Assembly: GCA_037576215.1 (NCBI GenBank)
Contig: JBANDB010000002.1
Location: 2,480,001-2,544,000, forward strand
Length of the DNA: 64,000 bases
From: Armillaria gallica
Lineage: Eukaryota; Basidiomycota; Agaricomycetes; Agaricales; Physalacriaceae
Direction of reading: 5' to 3'
Shown: positions 1 through 10,439 of the stretch, in pieces
Layout of the letters: each line of letters begins with the position of its first letter
How positions within the stretch are numbered: position 1 is the first letter of the stretch
Position numbers and translations under genes: made by a program
Notes under the pieces: model-generated
The model's database searches: none
What the model was told of the DNA's origin: nothing
What the model saw: only the letters and a program-made list of their open reading frames with translations

Positions 1-1
1 T

Positions 2-244
2 GGGGGAGAAAACGATAGCGATTCCTCCTCGGGCGTGATTTCTGCATCTACGAGTAACGGGTCGACATCCAGTGGTGGCACGGAGTCTTCGAAACTTGAC
101 AATCCTTCGGCAGTACCAAAACCTTCGTTTCCATCTCGTATTGGGCGTCCGATAAAGCCATCGCTTGGAAATGTGAGTTTACACACTTGCACCTTCATTT
201 TATCACTCATGAGTCTGGTGTAGAAAAAGATCAAGATAGATTGA
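2..244 (+). CDS. 3' end of an unrecognised gene (left-edge partial)
   Basis: The frame is open from base 2 to 172. It is rich in Ser, Gly and Thr and contains the stretch RIGRPIKPSLGN. A GTGAGT donor follows at 173 and an acceptor TAG ends at 223. The last exon, 224-244, encodes KKIKID and a stop. The same ending, GN then RKVKVD and stop with an intron at the same place, occurs at 1722-1791, and the bases just after both stops are also similar, so this is a true gene end and one of two local paralogues. The basic tail resembles a nuclear localisation signal, which is inference only. I do not recognise the family. Confidence 0.5.
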
Positions 245-761
245 TGACGATATCCCACTCCTTGTGACTACGCAACAATGCAACGTTCCAGATCTTGCAA
301 CAGAGGCGTCTATAGCAGAAGCGATGTGAACTGCCTTTGTGTCTTATTTTGTGTCGCCTATCCTTTCCAGTTTTCGGTTAACTATCACTTTTGTGCATCT
401 GGTCTCGATGTTTGCGTGAATGTAAAGGTTCCATTCTTCGGTTGTTATGGACATATTTGCCTTGCAGCCAACGGCACTATTCCATGTACTAGAGTGTCTG
501 TCGTCAATCTCGGATGAGAACTACCAATCAAGCCTGCCCACAGAGTTCCATCGGAACACCAGCCTCTATCCCACATTAGTTGGCTCAGATACAAGATACA
601 CTCAGGTCGGCGGCACAAACCGATTCAGTAAATAGTATGGAAGTTTGCGAATGTGAATCATAGAACATTGACAACGCGAGAAGGTAAAGAACGAGGAGAG
701 CCTGCATGAGTCTTCGGGAGGAATTGGTCCCAGCAGAAAGGACTGGAAGGAAAACCACGCC

Positions 762-963
762 AGTATCCATGGACGGTCGCCAAAGTTGGAGTGCGCAGGG
801 TAGGGCTGGGAAAGGTGTCCTTCAATTTGAAATTCAAATGATGATCTGACACGTAGATCATGTGATTTTGGCGCCCCTGTACTCTCTCCTCCATGGACGA
901 CATCAGGATTTACTTGAAGCCCCACCCCGCCCACTCCAAGTTTGGTGACCGCCTATGGATTCT
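762..963. repeat. Imperfect 46-bp inverted repeat
   Basis: Bases 762-807 are the reverse complement of 918-963 with 8 mismatches in 46 positions, separated by 110 bp. Read outward-in, both arms give a similar peptide (PAHSNFGDRPWIL on the minus strand, PAHSKFGDRLWIL on the plus strand). This looks like two inverted copies of a short coding or promoter-proximal segment rather than a small hairpin gene. Confidence 0.6.
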
Positions 964-1791
964 ACTAGACTTCGATTCACCTACGGACCCTTCTGTTCAT
1001 GGCAGACAATACCTACAGATGCAACCGAAATACACACTGTCCATTCTCCAGCCCTGGCTGCGGCTCTCACTAAGCTTCATGTCGAATTCCTTCCTAAACT
1101 GCGCAAGATCCAATTGAATATGTCGCGACTCAGGGCTGCTGCCGCCGCCGCCGACGCTTCCAACGTTACTACCTGGTTGGTGTTCAATGCGATAATGCCG
1201 GCCCAAGAATTCTTCGCACATTGCCAGTACCAGCCGGTCAAGCTCATGCTCGGTGACAAGGCTCCACCTCCACCTATTCGGTCCTTCAAGAGCTCCACGT
1301 ACTCTCCAGAGTTTCAGAAACTGTTGGGCGATGCCCTTTTCCCATTGTGTCGCGATACCGAACTGGTCGACCTTGATGCGGACCTTCAGCGCCTCCTTTG
1401 GACGAGCATCCTTTTGATACTGTTGGATAATCTTAGTGAGTCTGTCCATGACTCACGGATTGCTCTCACTTGGCAACCTCCGTACTAGGACCTTTGATGG
1501 AATTGCAGAAACATTTCGAAAGCTGCATTCGAAGTATGTAGAATCGTTCTTTCCCAAAAATTATCACGATCTCATATCAGAGTTATATCAGAAAACCCGT
1601 TGCGATACGTCCTCGGAAGCATTGAGAAATACCTCCTTCCTGACTTGAATGGATGGTTCGGTGGTTCAACGTCCGACGATCAATCGAAACATGGTTGCTC
1701 ATCATTGTCATTATTTGGAAATGTAAGTTGTCGCTTCGTTCACAGCTTTTCACTTACAAATCTTGTGCAGAGAAAGGTCAAAGTAGACTGA
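955..1791 (+). CDS. Hypothetical protein, paralogue of the gene ending at 244
   Basis: An ATG at 955 opens about 160 codons with an alanine run and the stretch AQEFFAHCQYQPVKLMLGDK. A donor at 1436 (GTGAGT) with acceptors near 1488 or 1508 continues the reading, for example as TFRKLHSKYVESFFPKNYHD. The final intron 1723-1770 and the last exon 1771-1791 (RKVKVD, stop) match the gene end at 224-244. I could not connect the middle exons in one frame, so the model may lack an intron or the copy may be damaged. The family is unknown to me. The strongest evidence for a gene is the conserved 3' end shared with its neighbour. Confidence 0.4.
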
Positions 1792-2095
1792 CGACGGTAT
1801 ACCACTCCCTGTACTTTTATTGTGTGTGTCAATCCGCAGCAATGTCAACGTCAAGCCCAGGCGCATCGGTCTGAACAGGTTCATATTTTCTGACATGCGG
1901 CCACTTGCATCTGGGATTTCAACTTGTCCTCGCGAATCTCCTCTCAGTAGCATCACGTCAAAGCCTTTCCAATGAACAGCGCTGAAAACACTTGTGGATG
2001 CTGTGTCCAGGATACGTGGGGTCCCTTGATCCAGCTCGCGCAGTACGAGGCCGAGCCAAAAGCTAGTACGAGTACTACCACCCGGACGCCTGATA

Positions 2096-2784
2096 ATGTC
2101 AACTCCGACTAGTTCTTTCGTCCTGAGTAACTCACCTTTAGCGACTCCTGAAACTACGTATGATCCGTCTCGGATCCTCCGAGTCTCACCTTACCAAGCC
2201 GCCATACTGCGGAACCTTCACGCCACCATTCTATGGTTATCATCGCCGACTCACGTCGTCATCCAAGCGAACAAAGTCGCAGAACAGCAGCTAGAGACTG
2301 TCCTTCAGCAGTGCTTTCCGTCATGTGAAATCAAAGATGTGTGAGTTGCGTCTCAGCACATTGGATGAGGATATATGCGTTCGATGGTCACCACAATAAA
2401 AAGGTGTATGCCAAAGGACCGCAGCCAGTGGGCATTGAAGGTTATCTTGGGCGTGATCAAGTTGATGATGGGAAGATCGCCTCTCGCTTTCGTGCCACCA
2501 TCGTCGATCCACCCTCCAACCTTACCCACTTTGTACTCGACGGCGATGTGATGCGGTGCGTCCATATCTATCAGTGCATGGTTGGAACTGGCCTCGATCT
2601 TAGTTTGCTGCCTACTGGAATAGAGAGTATCCTTTCTACACCTGGTGCCTATATATGCGTCTCGAAAAATACGTGCAGTGTACCTCGGCCTTCAAAGTTT
2701 GGTAATGTTGATCAATCAGATGTGAATACGCGCCATCAGTCAGTTCTATTCGTTCTGTGCAGTTCACTACTGCATATAGCGTAA
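2096..2784 (+). CDS. Hypothetical protein, structure uncertain
   Basis: An ATG at 2096 gives 82 codons of protein-like sequence (SRILRVSPYQAAILRNLHAT) ending at a possible GTGAGT donor near 2341. A second open stretch from about 2400 to 2560 reads VYAKGPQPVGIEGYLGRDQV and ends near a VMR/GTGCGT donor-like site. Both could be exons of one gene, but I could not find a clean intron between them. No family is recognised. It may be a relic. Confidence 0.25.
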
Positions 2785-4142
2785 CACTCTTCGGCAGTGT
2801 CGGTTAAGAGACTACTGTCTATCAGAGGTACACGTATCAAGTATTTCTCGTCGATGGCGCGCCGAATCAGAGTGCCGGACATACAACTTCGGGATCAAAT
2901 GACTTCATCCATGAGGATAAGAATTTGCCATGGACTTCTGTAGTGGAGAAGTGTTCGTCTTTCCCTCACTGCCAGCGACGGAGGCTCCGAGTCGCCGCGG
3001 GAGGGCTCATGTGTATGTCTACCTCCCGCATTGGTGAGTTTATTCCAACCTCTATTGTCTTTTACGACAGTCCCAGTTCAGGGATATCTTTCTAGTATTG
3101 ATATGCGGCGTAATCTGGCGTAATCTTGCTCTTCTTGTCGCATGCGGGGCCAATGTAGACTGCCTCGGTGTCTCGATCAGGAACCGCATCTCCCACCGCC
3201 GTATATGTGCTACATACGTTAGCTCAAAGGCCATATATGGGTGCTGCACTTGACTTGCAGAGAGGATCCGTCCCAGCGTCTGGAGAAATGAAGGGGTAAT
3301 TGGGATTAGTCTGCATATAGATGCTCCCAATATTAAGGTTCGGATACAAGGTTTGTGATTTACTCTTCTTTCGGTCAATTGAGTGTTCACCGTTCTTTTG
3401 TAACGTGAAGCAGACTGCCCTGAGAAATCGTTGGTATCCCATTACTTTTATAAATCTTTATGAAAGTATCTCAGCGATAAAATCATAAGTCGCAATCAGT
3501 TACGTCGTGCTCTACTATCCAAACACTCAATATGCATCTCGGAAATCCTTCTGGCGTCGCAGTCTTAGACGTCTCTTTGATGGTCGTCGTTATCTCCTGA
3601 TAAACAGGCTTCAATCAGGACTCAGCTGTGTTTACGTCCCGACCTTTGCCGTGCACTCAGAGTTCCGCGGGAGTATTCGCAGTGTCGTGCGTCAAAAAAA
3701 GATAGAAACTCGTCTCCTTCCCCCCCTCATAGTAATATAAACTTATTCTGGGGAAGATTGGAAATAACACACAAACCTATTTCTCGACGCCTGGCTCCTC
3801 GACCCGGAATATCGTCGGGCCAGTCGAAATGAGCTTAATCCAAGTGTAATCTGCTGAAAGATCCGGATATCGATGAGCGCTGTGGCGGCCAGGCCAGTCC
3901 AGTCAATAAATTCGTTGTCATCGCACTGTACCTTGGCGGCATTTTCTGTTTCAGTCTGTTTCGGTCGCGTCAATTATCGCCAAAGTTGGAAAAAACGTGA
4001 ACCTAGGCCACCGGGGAATGCCGGAGCTTGACGCGTCTGTGGCAGCTCAACGGCCGAGTGGCGGATCAGCAAAGCCATATAAGTACTGGTTGAAATAACT
4101 GGCAGTGTTACTCACTCTCTTACGACCTTCACGATTCCCACC
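2785..4142. other. No supported gene
   Basis: I see only short, overlapping open frames on both strands without motifs or a convincing splice pattern. The last 100 bases are probably the promoter and 5' leader of the gene starting at 4143, whose start has a CACC context. Confidence 0.4.
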
Positions 4143-4668
4143 ATGCTCGTCGCCTTCCCGTCCTCGAGTCCTGTACCGTCCTCAGGTTCTTATATACCCA
4201 CTATACCGGACGAGGACGAGGACGAGGAGGAGAACACGCTCGTTGACATTTCTCACCGCCTTCGCTTCCCTGCAACGGATGATTCACAGCACAAGGAAAA
4301 CATACCACCTCCTCATCGCTACCGTCGCATTTCCCGTACTACTTCACTGGTGAGCTCGAAAAGGCCACCACCGCCGTTAATGCGCAAGGCGTCGTTTCAT
4401 CACCCAGATAAATACGTGAGTTCCCAACTAAGCCTTATCCGGTCTCGTAAAAACCTAACATATCATTCAGCAACGCCTCCAAAAAGCTGCAGTAGCAGAA
4501 CCCCAGCTCGACTTTAAAACACTACTCGTCAGCAGCATACGTCTCAAGGACCAGCCATTCTCCGACTCTAGTTTCCCCCGGTTATGCTCCAAGAAGCTCC
4601 CCCGCTCTCCCTATCTACCCTTCAAACGCCCCCCCTCACCACCACCACAACGTCACAATCTTCCCTAA
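4143..4668 (+). CDS. Proline-rich hypothetical protein, two exons
   Basis: The ATG at 4143 sits in a CACCATG context. Exon 1 (4143-4415, 91 codons) carries an acidic DEDEDEEEN run and a Pro/Arg-rich segment. A GTGAGT donor at 4416 and CATTCAG acceptor ending at 4470 join it in phase 0 to exon 2, which reads LDFKTLLVSSIRLKDQPF and then a Pro-rich tail to a stop at 4666-4668 (156 aa). Another frame stays open from 4584 to 4835 and ends in LVYPDLAVKKTVLDAEIPE, which also looks coding. A further unseen intron, or a one-base lesion, could make that the true C-terminus. No family is recognised. It is probably an intrinsically disordered regulatory protein (inference). Confidence 0.5.
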
Positions 4669-5478
4669 TGTCACCTCGCACGCCCCCTTCTTCTCCCAAG
4701 CCCAAACCATGGCGCGGCAACTCAGCCCTACCGAAACGGCCACCCCTCCCACAGTGGGACCTGGTCTACCCAGATCTAGCGGTCAAGAAGACAGTGCTAG
4801 ATGCGGAGATCCCGGAAATAATGGAGGCAGACTGAAGCAAGCAGTCTGCATTCATATGCATTTCATGGACACTGTCGGAATGCCTGGGGTTTTTTTGCAT
4901 TCTGATTCTCTCGCCCCTTACGTATGCTGGTTGGTTGGATTCTTTGTTGTAACAGATCGTAACTTATGATGCAATCGGGTCCGGCGTGAGTGCGCCACAC
5001 GGGACCCGTTTATTTATTTCGTACTAGCATTTTACTTTTTAGCATTTTACAGCAGCATTTTATTCTTTTCCCTCGAGCAAGCCCTTCCACTTTTTCTTTG
5101 ATTCGACCTCAATTGTGCGTTATACCAGTTAACTTTGTTGTCGTGACCCAAGGAACATCATTCACTCGGCTACTTGAACAGATCAGGCCCGATGTGGCGG
5201 ACCACATTACCCCCCGTTTCTGTCAATAATAAGTGTTCTGTGCTTCCTGCTTATCATCAATCCTCGTTCGTTTTGTTTTCAGCTCTTCATTCAACGAGCG
5301 GCGCGTCACTTTATGGTTAATTCCCGAACTGAGGCTTCATTGAAGGGACCTCTGGGCCTGCGCTATCGTTCCTCTTGTCATGCGACCCACTTTGGCACCA
5401 TACTCCATGTCTAGCTTCTTCAGATGGAAGTCTTTGGTGCCAATCAGATATCGCTGTAGACTTTCCGAGCTCGGACCT

Positions 5479-5811
5479 TTACGAAGCCTTTCTCGTCATC
5501 TTCCTTTCGCTGTTATGGGCCCCCGACCCTATGCCTTGAGGCTTATCTCCTGAGAGAACCTCGCATTCCTGGACACCGATTCCGGCTAAACAGCGTCTGG
5601 CGTTAAATTCCTTTATCAGTTCTCGTGCCGTAACATCATCCTGAGTAAATCTCAGCTCGCCTTTTATCGATCGATAGCTGGAAGAATATTGCTCAACGTA
5701 AGGATTTTGCGTCATCTCAGTTGGCGATATGCGTTCGTCGGACTCTTCTCGAACGTGTGTGGGCCATATCATTTCACATTCGAAGTTGACTAGGCTATTG
5801 TTAGGCGCCAA
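5479..5811 (-). CDS. Small hypothetical ORF
   Basis: The ORF is 110 codons without known motifs; it includes VTARELIKEFNARRCLAG. No ORF on the other strand is stronger here. It could be one exon of a longer gene or a chance frame. The flanking stretch 4836-5478 shows no gene, and its start is probably the 3' UTR of the preceding gene. Nothing else supported is seen up to 6026. Confidence 0.25.
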   Translation of the reverse strand: MAPNNSLVNFECEMIWPTHVREESDERISPTEMTQNPYVEQYSSSYRSIKGELRFTQDDVTARELIKEFNARRCLAGIGVQECEVLSGDKPQGIGSGAHNSERKMTRKAS

Positions 5812-6026
5812 CGAGAGCTTTGCAAAGGCAGGATTCTATCATTTGGAAACACCAAACTCCGTAGAATTTGCAAGGAATGACCGGTGGTATTTGCAAAGTA
5901 TATCATATATATTCCTTCTTATTCCTACAACAACAATTCATATCCCAAGAAAAAAGCCAACATCGACAGCAAATTAGAGTTACAGAGCAATAAAAACATC
6001 AAATGATACCTCCAGCACGTCATAGC

Positions 6027-7180
6027 TCAGACCTTGAAAACTCTCGCTACTGTCTCGAACCTCACATCATCAAGTACCGCCCTCAAGACCCCTCCTCTTC
6101 GCGTGAGCGCCTCCCTACACAAATCAATTCCCCATCCTGACACGACGACGACCAAAGCAAGCTTGACACTACCGTCGCACCGACGTATGACAGCATCAAG
6201 CTGCTCATCGTCGGTGAATATTGATGCATATGACGGTGGTAGCCCCACTTCAGCCGCGATAGTGCGGATAATGCGTCTCGCACGAGAAACCAACTTGTGA
6301 TTCGACGCATTAAGATCGATCATCTTAATGCCAACGAACGCATGAGCACACACACACGCACACGACGAAGAAGAAAAACATACCAAATTCCCGTATGTTT
6401 TTCCTAATTTTATCTGAACGCCTGTTGATATCATATTGAGGGCCATCTTGGTAGCGGTGCCGGCCTTCATTCTCGTGCTGCCAGTGATGACCTCTGGACC
6501 CGTGACGGGATCGACGACTACTGTACAGTTCCTTTCCATTCGAACTGCGCTTGGCCGGACGCAGACGAGGCCTATGGTCAGCAAGCCGAGCTCGTGGGCG
6601 CGCTGAAGGGCACCTAAAACATACGGTGTACGCCCAGACGACGTTATACCGATCAGCGCGTCGTCGGAGGTCGGGAAAAGGGCATCCAAGTCCGCTCGTC
6701 CTGCCTCACGCGAGTCTTCTATCGCCTCTCGAGCCGTCCTGAGGGCTCCGTCACCTCCGGCTATGAGAGCGATATACTGCATGTTGTCTGCAGTGAATGT
6801 TGGGGGAAGCTCTGCCGCGTCCAGGACGCCTAGACTGTTGTAACGTCAAGCCAAGTCGATCTCCCTAGTCGAGAAATAAATACGCACCGTCCGCTCGACC
6901 CAGCGCCCATGTACAGGAGCCTGCCACCAGCTTCGATTCTCTCGACGACAGCATCAATAGCCTCCGCAATAGCTGGAAGCACTTCCCCGACTGCTGGAGC
7001 AACGAGGGCATCCTGGTCATTGATGATTTTGCAGAGCTCGGCCGTACTGAGCGTGTCTATATCCGTCGACGCCGGGTTCCTAATTTCGGTTGTCAGAGAG
7101 GCTAGAGGTAGTGTCATCTCGATATTGAGCGGTTTTGTAAGGCGGTTTGGCCGACTGTTCGTGGAGAGATGCTTAAACAT
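6027..7180 (-). CDS. N-acetylmuramic acid 6-phosphate etherase-like protein (MurQ/GCKR family)
   Basis: SIS-domain sugar-phosphate protein. Bacterial MurQ cleaves the D-lactyl ether of MurNAc-6-P, and the animal relative GCKR binds glucokinase. Three exons: 7180-6888, 6834-6384 and 6323-6027, with introns of 53 and 60 bp. They total 1041 nt, 346 aa, which is family size. The motifs follow in order: LTTEIRNPAS near the N-terminus, GRLLYMGAGSSGR continuing across intron 1 as LGVLDAAELPPTF, then LIGITSSGRTPYVLGA and GPEVITGSTRMKAGTATKMA, and YGNL joined across intron 2 to MIDLNASNHKL. Intron 2 contains a CA repeat and ends in AAG. The start could be Met 7180 or an internal Met at 7117. The 22 extra residues of the longer form are basic, and mitochondrial targeting is possible but unproven. 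The family call is firm; the substrate in a fungus is not. Confidence 0.9.
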
Positions 7181-8107
7181 GGCTGATGAATAGCGGTGGG
7201 GGTATTTCAAACGACGCGATTAATTACTATCGTTGGCCAGGGCGTGCGATATGGTTCAGTGGCACCCCCCCTACCTCTCAACGGCCGACGATCCATCAGC
7301 ATGGCTTTCGGTTGTATCGGTGCTACTGCAATGCTACAGAGTGCTTTAGTTCAAGAGCAATAGTCGCTGGGATGAGGAAATGTATGTGCCGGGATCCGGA
7401 CCGATCCGCAAGCTGCGAAAAGGTTTAAATAGCGCACAAATAAATTTAATCCACATTACCTGCTAGATATCGATTCGTATCTGCACGTTGCACATGGAAC
7501 ACTGGCTCTGGAAACGGAATCCGAAGGCTATACGTATTGGCTTCGGAACGCCCGCGGAATCCTGCATCGTGACTTCTTGTCTGCGAAAATGTGAACAAGT
7601 CGAGCGAGTCGATATTCATGACCAAGAAGATCTGTCAGCATCATCGAAGGTCGTCCTTTCCGGCGGCCTTGCGAACTTGTAGTCGACATTGCGGTGCCGT
7701 CATTCCGAGATATCAATGACCGACCAACGGAGTGCTGGTGAGTTATTGACTTGAAATCAGGAGAAGTAGGACAACGACACGCTCATCTTGAGTCTCGCGA
7801 TGTTAATCGCGATATCAATGTTGGATGCAAAAATTTCCTCTCTTGAGGGCAGGTAACCGGGCCGTTCCGCCGGCATCTGGCCATGATCTACTGGACATCC
7901 AAGCACCCACAGCCAGAACTTCCTCGTCCACTTAACATTTCTTTGCTCTTCACTTGAAAATGTGAATGTGCTCACAGTTCTGTCACAGAATGCGTCGTCA
8001 GCATCGACCTGAACTGTCTCAGGACAGTATGAATCACTCCGGCTCCCGCGAGACAACGCGAGTCCCAACCATCATCGGCTCTCCAAGTTTATCCCTTGCC
8101 ACGAACC
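7181..8107. other. Intergenic region, no supported gene
   Basis: This region lies between two divergently transcribed genes, the etherase (minus) and the dehydrogenase (plus). It should hold both promoters. The short frames present show no motif or splice support. Confidence 0.5.
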
Positions 8108-9361
8108 ATGTCTCCAAGAAAAAAGGTGCTAATCACTGGGTACGAGCATCTCACTACCATGGTCACTTTGCTCATTGCCCTTTAGGTGCAGTACGGGATC
8201 GGTAATGCCCTTGCTCACGAATTCCATCGACAAGGCAAGTTCGACTGGCTAACCTCTAGGGGTACATCCTTAAACTTTGAGCTTCTAGGTCTGGTCGTCT
8301 TTGCGACCACCCGCAATGAAACTGTACTTTCGGATTTGCAGAAAGCAGGAATGAATACGTTTGCTCTTGACGTTACAAACGACGAGCAGATCAACCACGT
8401 CCGGGACCAGGTGGCGGAAATGACTGGGGGTAAACTCGACATATTAGTCAATAATGCGTATGCCCATTGAACTGTCCTGCACTTACTCCATACTCATTTT
8501 CATATCTAGTGGCCAAAGTCTGTCCATTCCACGGCACAATATCTATCTGACACTCATGATATTCCAGGTTCTCTGGCTGCCGCTATCGATCTGGACATGA
8601 AAACGGTTCAAGATATCTATGATGTCAATGTGTTCGGTGCAATGAGGATGGTTAAAGCATTCGTGCCTCTTCTCATTGCATCCAGTGACGCATGCATCCT
8701 TCAAGTCGGTAGTATCGCAGCCTTGACGCCCTATCCTTTTGGCTCCACGTACAGTTCTTCGAAGGCTGCGCTCCATGCATATGGGAACGCGCTTCGTGTT
8801 GAACTGTCTCCATTCAAGTGGGTGTACCTCTTTACTATCAGTAATTAAATTCTTGACCGTAAAGTGTCGCTACTATAGCATAAAGGTTGTCAATGTAAGC
8901 TTCCTATCTGAAATGCTCACTTCTACCCCTTTACATAGTTTTCAGCTCTGTACAGGCAGCGTGAAGACTGATCTCGTCGAGAACATGCTAAACCCACTTC
9001 CTGACGACTCGCGCTACAAGTCCCTCGAGCCCATCATCCTGGCGAAGCGGAGAGAAGTGTCTCGAGGTGACCTTTCTTCAATATTCTACATTCCTCATTA
9101 TCTTACTGTATGCAGATGCCATCACTGCTGAAAAATATGCGAAGAATGTGGTACAGGAGGCTCTCAAAGCTTCTCCCAGGGCATGGGTTTGGTATGGTAC
9201 TAAAGCGTGGCTTGTATGGGCATTGGACACCTTTATGCCTCGCACTGCCTTTGTGAGTGATGGAAGATTGTACTTGTCCTCTTATTAATAACCAATCTTC
9301 TCAGGATAATATGATGAAGGGATGGTATGGTTTAGAGTCATCCTCAGTAGTGCGAGGGTGA
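8108..9361 (+). pseudogene. Short-chain dehydrogenase/reductase (AYR1-like) with a one-base frameshift in the cofactor motif
   Basis: Classical SDR, closest in feel to yeast 1-acyl-DHAP reductases. Exons: 8108-8139, 8186-8234, 8289-8457, 8510-8517, 8568-8817, 8879-8894, 8946-9066, 9116-9252 and 9305-9361. Visible motifs are VLITG, GIGNALAHEFHRQG, LVVFATTR, DILVNNAG, the catalytic Ser region (LQVGSIAALTP), YSSSK, and IKVVNLCTGSVKTDLVE. Exon 4 is only 8 nt and exon 6 only 16 nt. The intron at 8235-8288 starts with GC (GCAAGT). The exons sum to 839 nt, one short of a multiple of three. The missing base lies at 8196-8197, inside the Gly codon of TGxxxGIG. Everything downstream is intact, so this is either a very young null allele or a sequencing or assembly error. 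Confidence 0.8.
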
Positions 9362-9649
9362 TGATATCTGATCCAATATCTGAAATTTTGTACATCGTCC
9401 GTAGCGTGAGAGCTATGAGAGTATCGCGTTTATCAGCCTTACTTTCCCTGGGGTTCAGCGCAGTCGTCTCAAACCAAGTCTATGGCATATACTCCTCTGC
9501 GTAAGGAGAAATTTATCGTTAGGGATGCCTCACGGAGATCTCAAGCTGCTCTCTTGGAATATGGCCCTTGCCGATTCTTCGAAGTGCTCTGTACTTTCTT
9601 GGACGATGTCACAAATTCACCACCCAGCTGTTCGAACTGAATTAGAATG

Positions 9650-10300
9650 GGTCCAATGCTGATTCCAACCACGGTAACGCTTCATACGTGTTCAACTCGA
9701 AACCACGCAGGACCTGCAACGAATGACTCGGATACGCTCATCCAACTCTTCAGTATACACAAGTTAAGGTCCCGAAACTGTTCCCCTTTCCATTGCGAAC
9801 TTGTCGAGGCGAGCATTGATGTAATGCACAGGTAACATGTCATCTCTCTGCTGTTCCCGAAAAATTCGAGATGCGCCGCTCGCATTCATAACTTTCACTA
9901 TAGCCCAATGTAGATTGCACAGCTCAGGGTTAGGTCCTCCACCAAACATTTTCCCGTGTGGGCCGGCACCAAATGAAAGGCGCGCGTTAGGTTTGGCGGA
10001 TATTGGACCTGTCCCAGGCTTGAATGTTAGGTGGAAGGCGAAAGTAATAGTGCATCTATAAACAGTGTCATCAGCAATACAGTTATAATTATGGGTTGTA
10101 ATCGTTCTACCTCGTCGTCCTCTTCCAAAGCCTCGATACCAAACGTAAGCATGTCAAAAATTACAGAGCCACTGGGATAAAGATTGATCACATTCCCTAG
10201 AGAGTTGAGCTCCTTTCGGACAACCTCAGCAGTTTTTTCCCCTGCGAATAGGGATATCATACGTAACGGCTCTGTCTGGTAGGTAGAAAATGACTGTCAA
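9650..10300 (-). pseudogene. Possible heme-domain relic (P450-like)
   Basis: On the minus strand two fragments look coding: ISLFAGEKTAEVVRKELNSL followed by YPSGSVIFDMLTFG (about 10260-10110), and SAKPNARLSFGAGPHG (about 10000-9950) followed by CNLHWAIVKVM. FGAGPH resembles the start of the heme-binding loop of some P450s and of the C-terminal domain of fungal fatty-acid dioxygenases, but the Cys-containing part is not recognisable. The frames do not join cleanly. The evidence is weak; it may be unrelated. Nothing supported is seen at 9362-9650. Confidence 0.2.
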
Positions 10301-10439
10301 CGATAAATTTCGATAGTAGTGTATGGGAACGCCACTTTGTTATTCGAGCCAATGTAGTTCGGCACAATGTGGCACAGTGTAGCCGGAGCGAGAAGTAGGG
10401 ACGGTTTGCTTGCGAACTCTTTAAATGTGTATCCTGTCA

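Noticed and set aside
997..1449. Minus-strand ORF of 150 codons opposite the 955 gene
   Set aside because: It overlaps a plus-strand exon with better composition and a splice-supported 3' end.
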